Source: Pseudomonadota bacterium
Lineage (GTDB): Bacteria; Pseudomonadota; Alphaproteobacteria; Rhizobiales; Tepidamorphaceae
Reading direction: 5' to 3'
Assembly: GCA_023458595.1 (NCBI GenBank)
Contig: JAEWYT010000066.1
Location: 1-24,258 of the forward strand
Length of the DNA stretch: 24,258 nucleotides
Part shown: one piece after another, positions 7,678 through 13,829 of the stretch
Position numbering within the stretch: the first letter of the stretch is position 1
How the letters are laid out: each line of letters starts with the position of its first letter
Position numbers and translations under genes: made by a program
The notes under the pieces: generated by a model
Database searches by the model: none
The model's input: the letters and a program-made list of their open reading frames with translations, nothing else
Told to the model about the DNA's origin: nothing

Positions 7678-7877
7678 GCGCGGGCGAGCCGGCGCTCACG
7701 CCGTGGTCGGAGCTGACCGGGGCGCGCCAGACGGAGCTGCGCGTCGCCTATCAGGCCGAGCTCGACGCCCTGCCGCCGACGTGCTCGCTCGAAACGAAGG
7801 TCGCGCGCTTCGCCCGCTGGCTCGCCGGCCGCGGCGTGTCGTTCTCGATGGCCGACATGCCGGGCGGGCGGCGGTAG
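7674..7877 (+). CDS. Small hypothetical protein translationally coupled to coaA
   Basis: GTG 7674 overlaps the coaA stop (GTGA) and is preceded by GAGGAA inside the end of coaA. The 67-residue product begins MSAGEPALTPWSELTGARQ and ends MADMPGGRR. It is soluble and Arg/Ala/Leu-rich, and the middle (LRVAYQAELDALPPTCSLETKVARFARWL) reads as two helices, with no signal peptide or metal motif. I believe similar short proteins occur in related alphaproteobacteria but cannot name a function. Coding is supported by the coupled start and by an ordinary amino-acid mix. A longer frame elsewhere at this locus (7703-7984) gives an Arg-rich nonsense product. Confidence 0.6.
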   Translation: MSAGEPALTPWSELTGARQTELRVAYQAELDALPPTCSLETKVARFARWLAGRGVSFSMADMPGGRR

Positions 7878-7935
7878 GGGGCCGCGCTCTGGCTTCGGGA
7901 CGCGCCATCGCATCCTTCCCGCCTGCCGCCTTTGG

Positions 7936-7956
7936 GTCCCGGATCGGGTCCGGGAC
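7936..7956. repeat. Extragenic hairpin, 8-bp stem, cut by the duplication breakpoint
   Basis: GTCCCGGA (7936-7943) pairs with TCCGGGAC (7949-7956) around the loop TCGGG. The second copy of this region keeps only the right part (from 8170), because the duplication breakpoint falls inside the left arm. Palindromic repeats of this kind scattered between genes are common in Hyphomicrobiales. Confidence 0.7.
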
Positions 7957-8003
7957 ACGCGTCTTCATGTGTCGCCGAGGTTGAGCCCTGGATACAAAGG
8001 CGT

Positions 8004-8024
8004 GCCCTGGACCCGATCCAGGGC
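8004..8024. repeat. Extragenic hairpin, 8-bp stem (unit 1)
   Basis: GCCCTGGA and TCCAGGGC pair around a CCCGA loop. A second GCCCTGGA lies at 7985-7992 and could pair with the same right arm, so two alternative folds exist. The element looks like one of the interspersed palindromic repeats of this bacterial group and may terminate transcripts from both sides. Confidence 0.7.
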
Positions 8025-8087
8025 CCATACGGCGGTTGCGGTCGTTCGCGGCGGCTCCCGGTCGGGTCCGCGTGAACGCGCCTGCCG

Positions 8088-8170
8088 CTAGACCGGCAGG
8101 CCGTTCTGCCCGGCGAGTTGCTCGAGGCTCACCTGCGGGCGGGCGCCGATATGGCTGATGACCTCGGCCG
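8088..8170 (-). pseudogene. Duplicated 3' end of the PfkB-family kinase gene
   Basis: The 27 terminal codons of the neighbouring kinase are present a second time, complete with the TAG stop, as a remnant with no start of its own. It would encode AEVISHIGARPQVSLEQLAG followed by QNGLPV. The intact gene reads SLKQLAAQ at the matching place, so Lys became Glu and Ala became Gly, or the reverse. The remnant is out of frame with the intact gene because the unit offset (230) is not a multiple of three, so it cannot be reached by readthrough. Confidence 0.9.
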
Positions 8171-8232
8171 GATCAGGTCCGGGACACGCGTCTTCACGTG
8201 TCGCCGAGGTTGAGCCCTGGATACAAAGGCGT

Positions 8233-8253
8233 GCCCTGGACCCGATCCAGGGC
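8233..8253. repeat. Extragenic hairpin, 8-bp stem (unit 2)
   Basis: This is an exact second copy of the hairpin at 8004-8024, shifted by 229 bp. It lies 64 bp downstream of the intact kinase stop and could serve as its terminator structure. No run of T follows it. Confidence 0.7.
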
Positions 8254-8317
8254 CCATACGTCGGTTGCGGTCGTTCGCAGCGGCTCCCCGGTCGGGTCCG
8301 CGTGAACGCGCCAGCCG

Positions 8318-9319
8318 CTAGACCGGCAGGCCGTTCTGCGCGGCGAGCTGCTTGAGGCTCACCTGCGGACGGGCGCCGATATGGCTGATGACCTCGGCCG
8401 CGGCGAGGCCGCCGAGCCTCGCGCAGGTCTCCGGATCCTGGCCGCGCGCGAGGCCGAACAGGAAGCCCGAGGCGAAGAGGTCGCCGGCGCCGGTGAGGTC
8501 GACGATCTGCTCCACGGGCGCGGCGGGAACCGCGACGCGGGCGCCGTCCTTCAACACCACCGCGCCCTTCTCCGAGCGGGTCACCACGGCGAACCGGCAG
8601 TCCTTCTCGAGCGCGGCGAGCGCGGTGTCCGTGTCGGCGGTCTCGTAGAGCGAGTGCAGCTCGGATTCGTTGCCGAAGAGCAGCGTCACGGTGCCCGAGC
8701 GGATCAGCTCGAGGAACTCGGCGCGGTAGCGGTCGACGCAGAAGGAATCCGACAGCGTCAGCGCCACCTCGCGGCCGTGCTTCCTGGCGATGTCCGCGGC
8801 GTGCAGGAAGGCCTTCTTGGCCTGCGGCGGGTCCCACAGGTAGCCTTCCATGTAGAGGATGCTCGACTGCGCGACGACGTCCTCCTCGACGTCGTCCGGC
8901 CCGAGCATCTGGCAGGCGCCGAGGAAGGTGTTCATGGTCCGCTCGCCGTCGGGCGTCACCATGACGAGGCAGCGCGCGGTCGAGGGGCCGGCGGTCAGCG
9001 CCGGCGTGTCGAAATGGACCCCCAGCGCGCGGATGTCGTGGCTGAAGACCTTGCCGAGCCCGTCCTTCGCGACCTTGCCGAAGAAGGCGCCGCGGCCGCC
9101 GAAGGAGGCGAGCCCGGCGATCGTGTTGGCGCCGGAGCCGCCGGACATCTCGGTGGCGGCGCCCATGGCGCCGTAGAGCGTGTCGGCGCGCGCCTCGTCG
9201 ATCAGGTTCATCGAGCCCTTGACGAGCTTCTCGGCGACGAGGAAGTCGTCCTCGGCGCGGGCGATCACGTCGACGATGGCGTTGCCGATGCCGACGACGT
9301 CGAATTTCGTTTCAGCCAT
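8318..9319 (-). CDS. PfkB-family carbohydrate kinase (adenosine kinase-like)
   Basis: A ribokinase-fold kinase of 333 residues. It shows the N-terminal substrate region FDVVGIGNAIVDV, the glycine motif SGGSGANT (59-66), the DGERTMNTFLGA segment, and the C-terminal DLTGAGDLFASG (274-285), whose Asp280 is the catalytic base. Such alphaproteobacterial proteins are usually annotated as adenosine kinase or sugar kinase; the exact substrate cannot be told from sequence alone. The frame is open further upstream, but MAETKFDVVGIG at 9319 is the natural N-terminus. Its final 27 codons are duplicated immediately downstream. A sigma70-like promoter precedes it at 9353-9380. Confidence 0.93.
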   Translation of the reverse strand: MAETKFDVVGIGNAIVDVIARAEDDFLVAEKLVKGSMNLIDEARADTLYGAMGAATEMSGGSGANTIAGLASFGGRGAFFGKVAKDGLGKVFSHDIRALGVHFDTPALTAGPSTARCLVMVTPDGERTMNTFLGACQMLGPDDVEEDVVAQSSILYMEGYLWDPPQAKKAFLHAADIARKHGREVALTLSDSFCVDRYRAEFLELIRSGTVTLLFGNESELHSLYETADTDTALAALEKDCRFAVVTRSEKGAVVLKDGARVAVPAAPVEQIVDLTGAGDLFASGFLFGLARGQDPETCARLGGLAAAEVISHIGARPQVSLKQLAAQNGLPV

Positions 9320-9352
9320 GATGCGGAAGAATCTCTGTTGCGGTCGGTCCGC

Positions 9353-9380
9353 ACTATAGTCGGTGCCGTCCGCCCGGCAA
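9353..9380 (-). promoter_or_regulatory. Candidate sigma70 promoter of the PfkB-family kinase
   Basis: On the minus strand TTGCCG (9375-9380) is followed after 16 nt by TATAGT (9353-9358), about 34 bp before the kinase ATG. The -10 matches consensus at five of six positions. No equally clear promoter was seen for the divergent gene at 9546. Confidence 0.45.
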
Positions 9381-9545
9381 CCCCCGCTAACCGCTGATTT
9401 CGCAAGGGAAATTTCCCCCGCGAATCCTGGTATCCTGCCCACGCCCCGCCCATTCGTTGCGGATCGCGCCCGCCCCGCCTATCTCAGGGATGCCGGTGGG
9501 CCGCCCGCGCCCCCTCCACGGAAAGGCCGCAAGGAGCGCGAGCCC

Positions 9546-10226
9546 ATGATCGAAGACGCGATTGCGGCGCTGTCCGACGTCGTCTCCAGGCCTTTCCGGG
9601 CGATCCTCCTGCGCACGCTCGGCCTGACGCTCGCGGGCCTCGTCGCGCTCTGGATCGTGCTGATCTGGCTGTTCCGCCATTTCGTCGCGCTGCCCTGGGG
9701 CTGGGCGGACACCCTCGCCGACGTTCTCGCCGGCGCGGGCTTCGTCGTCGCCCTGGTCTTCCTGGTCGCGCCGGTCTCCTCGCTGGTCGCCGGCCTCTTC
9801 CTCGACGAGATCGCCGAGAAGGTCGAGCGCACCGCCTTTCCCGCCGATCCGGTCGGCACGCCCCTGCCGCTCGCCCAGGTGCTCGTCTCGTCGGCGAAGT
9901 TCTTCGGCGCGGTGATCCTGGCGAACCTGCTCGCGCTGGTGCTGCTGCTCCTGCCGGGCGTCAACCTCGTCGCCTTCCTGCTGGTCAACGCCTACCTGCT
10001 CGGCCGCGAGTATTTCGAGCTCGCCGCCCTGCGCTACCGTCCCTACGAGGACGCCCGCCTGATGCGCCGCGCCAACGGCGGGCGCATCTTCGCCGCCGGC
10101 CTCCTCGTCGCCGGCTTCGTCATGATCCCGGTCGTCAACCTCGCCACGCCGCTGTTCGCGACCGCCTTCATGGTCAGGCTGCACAAGCGGATCTCCGCGG
10201 AGGCGCGGACCGGGGTTTCCCGCTAG
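9546..10226 (+). CDS. EI24-domain (CysZ-like) membrane protein
   Basis: A 226-residue integral membrane protein with hydrophobic segments at about 24-45, 60-84, 118-152 and 182-212. The NAYLLGREYFELAALRYR block (148-165) is characteristic of the EI24/CysZ family. CysZ proteins import sulfate in enterobacteria; whether this one does is unknown, and no cys genes are nearby. The frame is open upstream to 9363, but AAGGAG (9531-9536) and the start of hydrophobic, family-like sequence favour ATG 9546. It converges on the methyltransferase gene, and their stop codons interlock in CTAG. Confidence 0.82.
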   Translation: MIEDAIAALSDVVSRPFRAILLRTLGLTLAGLVALWIVLIWLFRHFVALPWGWADTLADVLAGAGFVVALVFLVAPVSSLVAGLFLDEIAEKVERTAFPADPVGTPLPLAQVLVSSAKFFGAVILANLLALVLLLLPGVNLVAFLLVNAYLLGREYFELAALRYRPYEDARLMRRANGGRIFAAGLLVAGFVMIPVVNLATPLFATAFMVRLHKRISAEARTGVSR

Positions 10227-10834
10227 GCGGCGCGCGAGAACACCATCCACGTCCAGGTGACGCCCGCCGCCCGGTTCCAGTCCTGGATCGACTCGCGCGG
10301 CTCGCTCCATACGAGGCTGAAGCCGCTGGCGGCCGCGAGGTCGATCGCTTCGTCCACGGTCGGCTCGAAGATCAGCTGCCCCGGTGCGCCGGGCCCGTGC
10401 CGCAATGAGAGGACGAGGCGCCCTCCGGGCGCCGTCAGCGCCGCGATCGCCGGCATCGCGATGCGGCGCCCGGCCGGATCGACGTGCTGCCAGACGCCGT
10501 TGACGATCACGACGTCGAAGATCCGGCCGCGCTGCGGAACCCGAGATAGTTCCGGAAGCGAATCGTCCAGCCATACGAGCCGCGGCGACCGGTGTCGCGC
10601 GAGTCCCGCCGCGCGGAACGCGGCGACGGGCTCGACCGCCAGGACGTCGAACCCCCGGTCCGCGAACCAGGCGGCGTCGCGTCCCGTGCCCGCGCCGACG
10701 TCGATCACGCGGCCGGGCGGATCGGGCAGGAGGGGCAGGACCGGCGCGAACAGATCGGCGGTCGAGATCGCCTCGTACCGCTCGATCAGCCGCGCCGCGG
10801 CGTCGGCATAGGTTTGAAGGATTTCCCGGGTCAT
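10223..10834 (-). CDS. Class I SAM-dependent methyltransferase
   Basis: A 203-residue soluble Rossmann methyltransferase. The SAM-binding motif I VIDVGAGTGRD lies at 43-53, an acidic motif II in LAVEP follows, then a motif-IV-like DVVIVNGVWQHV and APGGRLVLSLRHG. It looks like a Methyltransf_11/25-type enzyme; the substrate cannot be inferred. ATG 10834 is preferred over the upstream ATG at 10873 because GGGGAGA lies just before it. The gene follows nth on the same strand after 121 nt and may be co-transcribed. Its stop overlaps that of the convergent membrane-protein gene. Confidence 0.85.
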   Translation of the reverse strand: MTREILQTYADAAARLIERYEAISTADLFAPVLPLLPDPPGRVIDVGAGTGRDAAWFADRGFDVLAVEPVAAFRAAGLARHRSPRLVWLDDSLPELSRVPQRGRIFDVVIVNGVWQHVDPAGRRIAMPAIAALTAPGGRLVLSLRHGPGAPGQLIFEPTVDEAIDLAAASGFSLVWSEPRESIQDWNRAAGVTWTWMVFSRAA

Positions 10835-10947
10835 TCTCCCCGTTTGCTCCCTGTCCGACAGCGGATGCCCCAACCCCTCGCCCGGGCCTTCGGCCGTGCC
10901 GCGGATCTCTGTGCGCGCGCGATTCCGGCCGTTCCCGCGAAGGAGGG

Positions 10948-10967
10948 AAGACCGTCTAGACGGTCTT
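10948..10967. repeat. Perfect 20-bp palindrome over the nth stop codon
   Basis: AAGACCGTCT is followed directly by its reverse complement AGACGGTCTT, with the nth TAG stop in the middle. As RNA it would fold into an 8-bp stem with a CTAG loop. It has no T-tract, so it is at best a factor-dependent or 3'-end-stabilising structure. Confidence 0.6.
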
Positions 10968-11702
10968 GTCCGGATACCTGCACACGTCCGCGATCACGCA
11001 GCGCTGGCATTCGGGCCTGCGCGCCTTGCAGATGTAGCGCCCGTGCAGGATCAGCCAGTGGTGGGCGTGGAGCAGGTACTTCCGCGGCACCACCTGCAGG
11101 AGACCGAGCTCGACGTCGAGCGGCGTCTTGCCGGGCGCGAGGCCGGTGCGGTTGGCGACCCGGAAGATGTGGGTGTCCACCGCGATCGTCGGCTCGCCGA
11201 AGGCGACGTTGAGCACCACGTTGGCGGTCTTGCGCCCGACGCCCGGCAGCGTCTCGAGGAAATCCCGGTCGCGCGGCACCTCGCCGCCGGTCTCCTCGAC
11301 GAGCCGCTTCGACAGGGCGACGACGTTCTTCGCCTTGTTGCGGAACAGGCCGATCGTCTTGATGTGCTCGCGAACGGCGTCCTCGCCGAGCGCGACCATC
11401 CTGGCGGCGGTGTCGGCCCTGGCGAACAGCGCCCGCGTCGCCTTGTTGACGCCGGCGTCGGTGGCCTGCGCCGACAGCACCACGGCGACCAGCAGCGTGA
11501 ACGGGTTGACGTATTCGAGCTCGCTCTTCGGCGCCGGATTCGTCTTCTTCAGGGCCGCGAAAAGGCGCTCGATCTCGTCGGGCTCGAGCAAGGTCGCCTG
11601 TTTTTTGGGTTTTTTCGCCGCGGCAGGACCCTTCCGGCCCGCGGTCCCGGCCATGGCCGCGCCGGCGGCAGCGGATTTTTTCGTGGGCTGAATCCTGGAC
11701 AT
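10956..11702 (-). CDS. nth: Endonuclease III (DNA glycosylase/AP lyase)
   Basis: Nth removes oxidised pyrimidines and cleaves the abasic site in base excision repair. The 248-residue protein has the HhH motif LPGVGRKTANVVL with catalytic Lys158, Asp176 in VDTHIFRV, and the C-terminal 4Fe-4S ligands Cys225, Cys232, Cys235 and Cys241 (spacing C-X6-C-X2-C-X5-C). It carries an extra basic, Ala/Lys-rich N-terminus of about 36 residues that could help DNA binding. Met17 is an alternative start. It diverges from the DUF2244 gene with only 21 bp between start codons. Stop and active-site residues are intact. Confidence 0.96.
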   Translation of the reverse strand: MSRIQPTKKSAAAGAAMAGTAGRKGPAAAKKPKKQATLLEPDEIERLFAALKKTNPAPKSELEYVNPFTLLVAVVLSAQATDAGVNKATRALFARADTAARMVALGEDAVREHIKTIGLFRNKAKNVVALSKRLVEETGGEVPRDRDFLETLPGVGRKTANVVLNVAFGEPTIAVDTHIFRVANRTGLAPGKTPLDVELGLLQVVPRKYLLHAHHWLILHGRYICKARRPECQRCVIADVCRYPDKTV

Positions 11703-11703
11703 C

Positions 11704-11717
11704 GACTATCTATAGTC
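11704..11717. promoter_or_regulatory. Compact bidirectional promoter, possibly leaderless, between nth and the DUF2244 gene
   Basis: GACTAT and ATAGTC form an inverted repeat around CT in a 21-bp gap between the two ATGs. On the plus strand TATAGT (11711-11716) ends 7 nt before ATG 11724. On the minus strand TATAGA (11709-11714) ends 6 nt before ATG 11702. Each -10 would therefore start transcription at or within a base or two of the start codon. Ribosome sites are absent on both sides, which fits leaderless mRNAs. The -35 boxes would lie inside the opposite gene and look weak. Confidence 0.5.
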
Positions 11718-11723
11718 GCGTCC

Positions 11724-12221
11724 ATGGATACCGCCAGCCCGGAAACGGATCGGGAAGTCTTTTCCGCCGTGATCGCCCCGCACCGCTCCCTGTCGCGGCG
11801 CGGCTTCGTCGCGTTCATGCTCGCCGTCGGCGGCGTCAGCTTCGCGACCGGCCTCGTCTTCCTGTCGATGGGCGCCTGGCCGGTCTTCGGCTTCTTCGGC
11901 CTCGACGTGCTGCTGATCTTCCTCGCCTTCCGCTCGAACTACATCTCGGCGCGCGCCCGCGAGGAGATCCGGATCACCGAGACCGAGGTGATGGTGCGCC
12001 GCGTCTCGGCGAAGGGCGCGGTGGCCGAGTGGCGCTTCAATCCCTACTGGGTGCGCGTCGCCGTCGGCCGCGACCACGAAGGCGACCTGCAGAGCGTGTC
12101 GCTGACCTCGCACGGCCGCAGGCTCGAGATCGCCGGCTGGCTGTCGCCGCCGGAGAAGGCGGATTTCCTCGCCGCGCTCTCCGCCGCCCTGTCGACCGCC
12201 CGGCGCGGGCTGGATCGCTGA
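11724..12221 (+). CDS. DUF2244 membrane protein
   Basis: A 165-residue protein with two adjacent membrane segments (about 28-49 and 52-70). A cytoplasmic domain follows that begins SNYISARAREEIRIT and contains VAEWRFNPYWVRV, the signature of DUF2244 proteins as I know them. Function is not established; members are often annotated as integral membrane proteins. ATG 11724 gives the natural N-terminus, although the frame is open much further upstream through the antisense of nth. Its position next to nth is, I believe, common in Hyphomicrobiales. Confidence 0.82.
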   Translation: MDTASPETDREVFSAVIAPHRSLSRRGFVAFMLAVGGVSFATGLVFLSMGAWPVFGFFGLDVLLIFLAFRSNYISARAREEIRITETEVMVRRVSAKGAVAEWRFNPYWVRVAVGRDHEGDLQSVSLTSHGRRLEIAGWLSPPEKADFLAALSAALSTARRGLDR

Positions 12222-12241
12222 GTCTTTCGACGTCCACGTCG

Positions 12242-12289
12242 TTGCCGGGCTCGACCCGGCGATCTCGCGGAACGGGCACGGCATGCCCG
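12242..12289. repeat. Two extragenic hairpins downstream of the DUF2244 gene
   Basis: An 8-bp stem (12242-12249 with 12255-12262, one G-T pair, loop CTCGA) is followed by a 6-bp stem (12273-12278 with 12284-12289, loop CGGCA). The first resembles the CCGGG-rich palindromic repeats found between genes in this bacterial group. Together they may terminate the DUF2244 transcript. The remainder of the 171-bp gap shows no other clear signal except the ribosome site of the next gene. Confidence 0.55.
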
Positions 12290-12392
12290 CACCAGGCACG
12301 GGCGTGACGGGAGGGCGGACGATCCGGAATCGGGTGTCGCGACCGAACCGGCGCGCCTAACCTGGCGCAACCTCGAATCCAGGAGGCGCGCT

Positions 12393-13304
12393 ATGATGAA
12401 CATGATGACGCACGCGATGACGAAGACCGCCGACCTGCCCGCCGAGCCGCTGAAGGCCGCCCCGAGCGACTACGACGCGGTGCGCCGGACGATCGAATAC
12501 ATCACCGAGAACTGGCGGGCGCAGCCCTCGCTCGAGACGATGGCCGAGCATGTCGGCATGGAGCCGACGCGGCTGCAGAAGCTGTTCCGCCGCTGGTGCG
12601 GGCTGACGCCGAAGGCCTTCGTGCAGGCGATCACCCTCGACACCGCGCGCGACCTGTTGCGCGATTCCGCTTCAGTGCTCGACGCGACATTCGAGGTCGG
12701 CCTCTCCGGTCCCGGCCGCCTGCACGACCTCTTCGTCACCCACGAGGCGATGAGCCCCGGCGAATATGCCAGTCGCGGCGAGGGCATCGACATTGCCTGG
12801 GGCTTCCACGCCTGCCCGTTCGGCGAGGCGCTGGTGATGGCGACGCCGCGCGGCCTCGCCGGCATCGCCTTCGCCGACGGCGAGAAGGAGCGCGCCCGCG
12901 TGCTCGCCGACATGACGGCGCGCTGGCCGAAGGCGCACTTCCACGAGGATCGCGCCGCGACCGCCTCCTACGCCAGGCGCATCTTCGACCCGCACCTGTG
13001 GCGTCCGGACGATCCGCTGCGCGTGGTCTTCATCGGCACCGATTTCGAGATCCGCGTCTGGGAGACCCTGCTGCGCATCCCGCTCGGCCGCGCCACCACC
13101 TATTCCGACATCGCCGAGAAGCTCGGCAGGCCGACGGCGGCCCGCGCGGTCGGAACGGCGGTCGGCCGCAACCCGATCTCCTTCGTGGTGCCCTGCCACC
13201 GGGTGCTCGGCAAGTCGGGCAGCTTGTGCGGCTACCACTGGGGCCTCACGCGCAAGCGCGCGATCCTCGGCTGGGAAGCCGGCATGGTCGGCGCGCCGGC
13301 CTAA
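12393..13304 (+). CDS. Ada-like fusion: AraC-type HTH plus methylated-DNA cysteine methyltransferase
   Basis: A 303-residue fusion. The N-terminal AraC-type helix-turn-helix (about 28-127) contains SLETMAEHVGMEPTRLQKLF. The C-terminal O6-alkylguanine-DNA alkyltransferase domain (about 145-298) has the catalytic Cys268 in VVPCHRV and the DNA-binding RAVGTAVGRNP. It transfers alkyl groups from damaged guanine to itself. Unlike E. coli Ada it has no N-terminal zinc/phosphotriester domain, so the usual self-methylation switch is missing. AGGAGG (12381-12386) six bases before ATG 12393 fixes the start, although four further Met codons follow. It converges on the GNAT gene with interlocked stops. 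Confidence 0.93.
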   Translation: MMNMMTHAMTKTADLPAEPLKAAPSDYDAVRRTIEYITENWRAQPSLETMAEHVGMEPTRLQKLFRRWCGLTPKAFVQAITLDTARDLLRDSASVLDATFEVGLSGPGRLHDLFVTHEAMSPGEYASRGEGIDIAWGFHACPFGEALVMATPRGLAGIAFADGEKERARVLADMTARWPKAHFHEDRAATASYARRIFDPHLWRPDDPLRVVFIGTDFEIRVWETLLRIPLGRATTYSDIAEKLGRPTAARAVGTAVGRNPISFVVPCHRVLGKSGSLCGYHWGLTRKRAILGWEAGMVGAPA

Positions 13305-13816
13305 ATCACGCTGATCGCATGGAGGCGGCAGCGCACGCCGTCGACGTGCGTCTCCCGCTCGAACCGCAAACCGGCGCGTTCCGCCGTGCGGACCGATGCA
13401 TCGTTGCCCGGAAGGATGAGGGCGACCAGGCGCGGCAGCGCGAGCGTCGTCAGGCCATGCTCCACGAGCCCGGCGGCGAGCTCCGCGCCGAGGCCCTGGC
13501 CCCAGAGCGCCTTGTCGAGCAAATAGGCGATCTCGATCTCGTAGCGGCCGTCGATCGCCCAGGGGAGGAACCCTGCCCGGCCGGCGAAGCGGCCCGAGGG
13601 CTTGTGGATCACCGCCCAGAGCCCGAGCTTCGGAAACGCCGGGTCCCCGCCGCCGGCGAACCAGTCGAGCTCTTCCTTCGTCCTGGCCCGGTCGAGCGTG
13701 CCGCTCGGATAGAAGCGGCGGACGTCCTCGTCGGCGTAGAGGCGGGCGAGGTCGTCGAGATCGCCTTCCTCGAGGCGCCTGAGCGCAAGGCGCGGCGTCT
13801 CGAGGATCACGGTCAT
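13301..13816 (-). CDS. GNAT-family N-acetyltransferase (RimJ/RimL type)
   Basis: A 171-residue acetyltransferase with the RimJ/RimL-like opening VILETPRLALRRLEEGDLDDL, the acetyl-CoA pyrophosphate loop GQGLGAEL in the central part, and the late NDASVRTAERAGLRFE block typical of the family. The acceptor substrate is unknown; ribosomal or other protein N-termini and small amines are all possible. It lies 13 nt downstream of gpmA on the same strand and is the last gene of the dapB-gpmA transcript. Its TAG stop overlaps the TAA of the Ada-like gene on the other strand (CTAA, 13301-13304). Confidence 0.9.
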   Translation of the reverse strand: MTVILETPRLALRRLEEGDLDDLARLYADEDVRRFYPSGTLDRARTKEELDWFAGGGDPAFPKLGLWAVIHKPSGRFAGRAGFLPWAIDGRYEIEIAYLLDKALWGQGLGAELAAGLVEHGLTTLALPRLVALILPGNDASVRTAERAGLRFERETHVDGVRCRLHAISVI

Positions 13817-13829
13817 GGATTGTCGCCGC

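Larger units (their letters stand above)
7878..8317. other. 440-bp intergenic stretch with extragenic repeats and a duplicated gene tail
   Basis: This gap lies between two convergent transcripts, the end of the his/coaA operon and the PfkB-family kinase. No complete gene was found. It holds hairpin-forming extragenic repeats in two copies and a dead copy of the kinase 3' end, all from one tandem duplication. The hairpins could also act as bidirectional terminators. Confidence 0.75.
7941..8400. repeat. Tandem duplication, units of about 229-230 bp
   Basis: Unit 1 (about 7941-8169) and unit 2 (about 8170-8400) align along their whole length. By eye I count about nine substitutions and one inserted C in unit 2 near 8288, roughly 96 percent identity. 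Each unit contains the extragenic repeat and the last 83 bp of the kinase gene. The junction GGCCG|GATC shows about 3 bp of microhomology (CCG) with the ancestral left boundary. The divergence shows the duplication is not recent, or that the two copies have been under different constraint. Confidence 0.93.

Noticed and set aside
7703..7984. A 93-residue plus-strand frame after coaA
   Set aside because: It has an Arg/Ala-rich nonsense product running into the extragenic repeat. The competing frame from GTG 7674 has a coupled start and natural composition.
8088..8837. A 249-residue minus-strand frame ending in kinase-like residues
   Set aside because: Only its last residues resemble the kinase, because the frame enters the duplicated remnant. 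The rest is out of frame with the intact kinase gene, so it is not a gene or a fusion.
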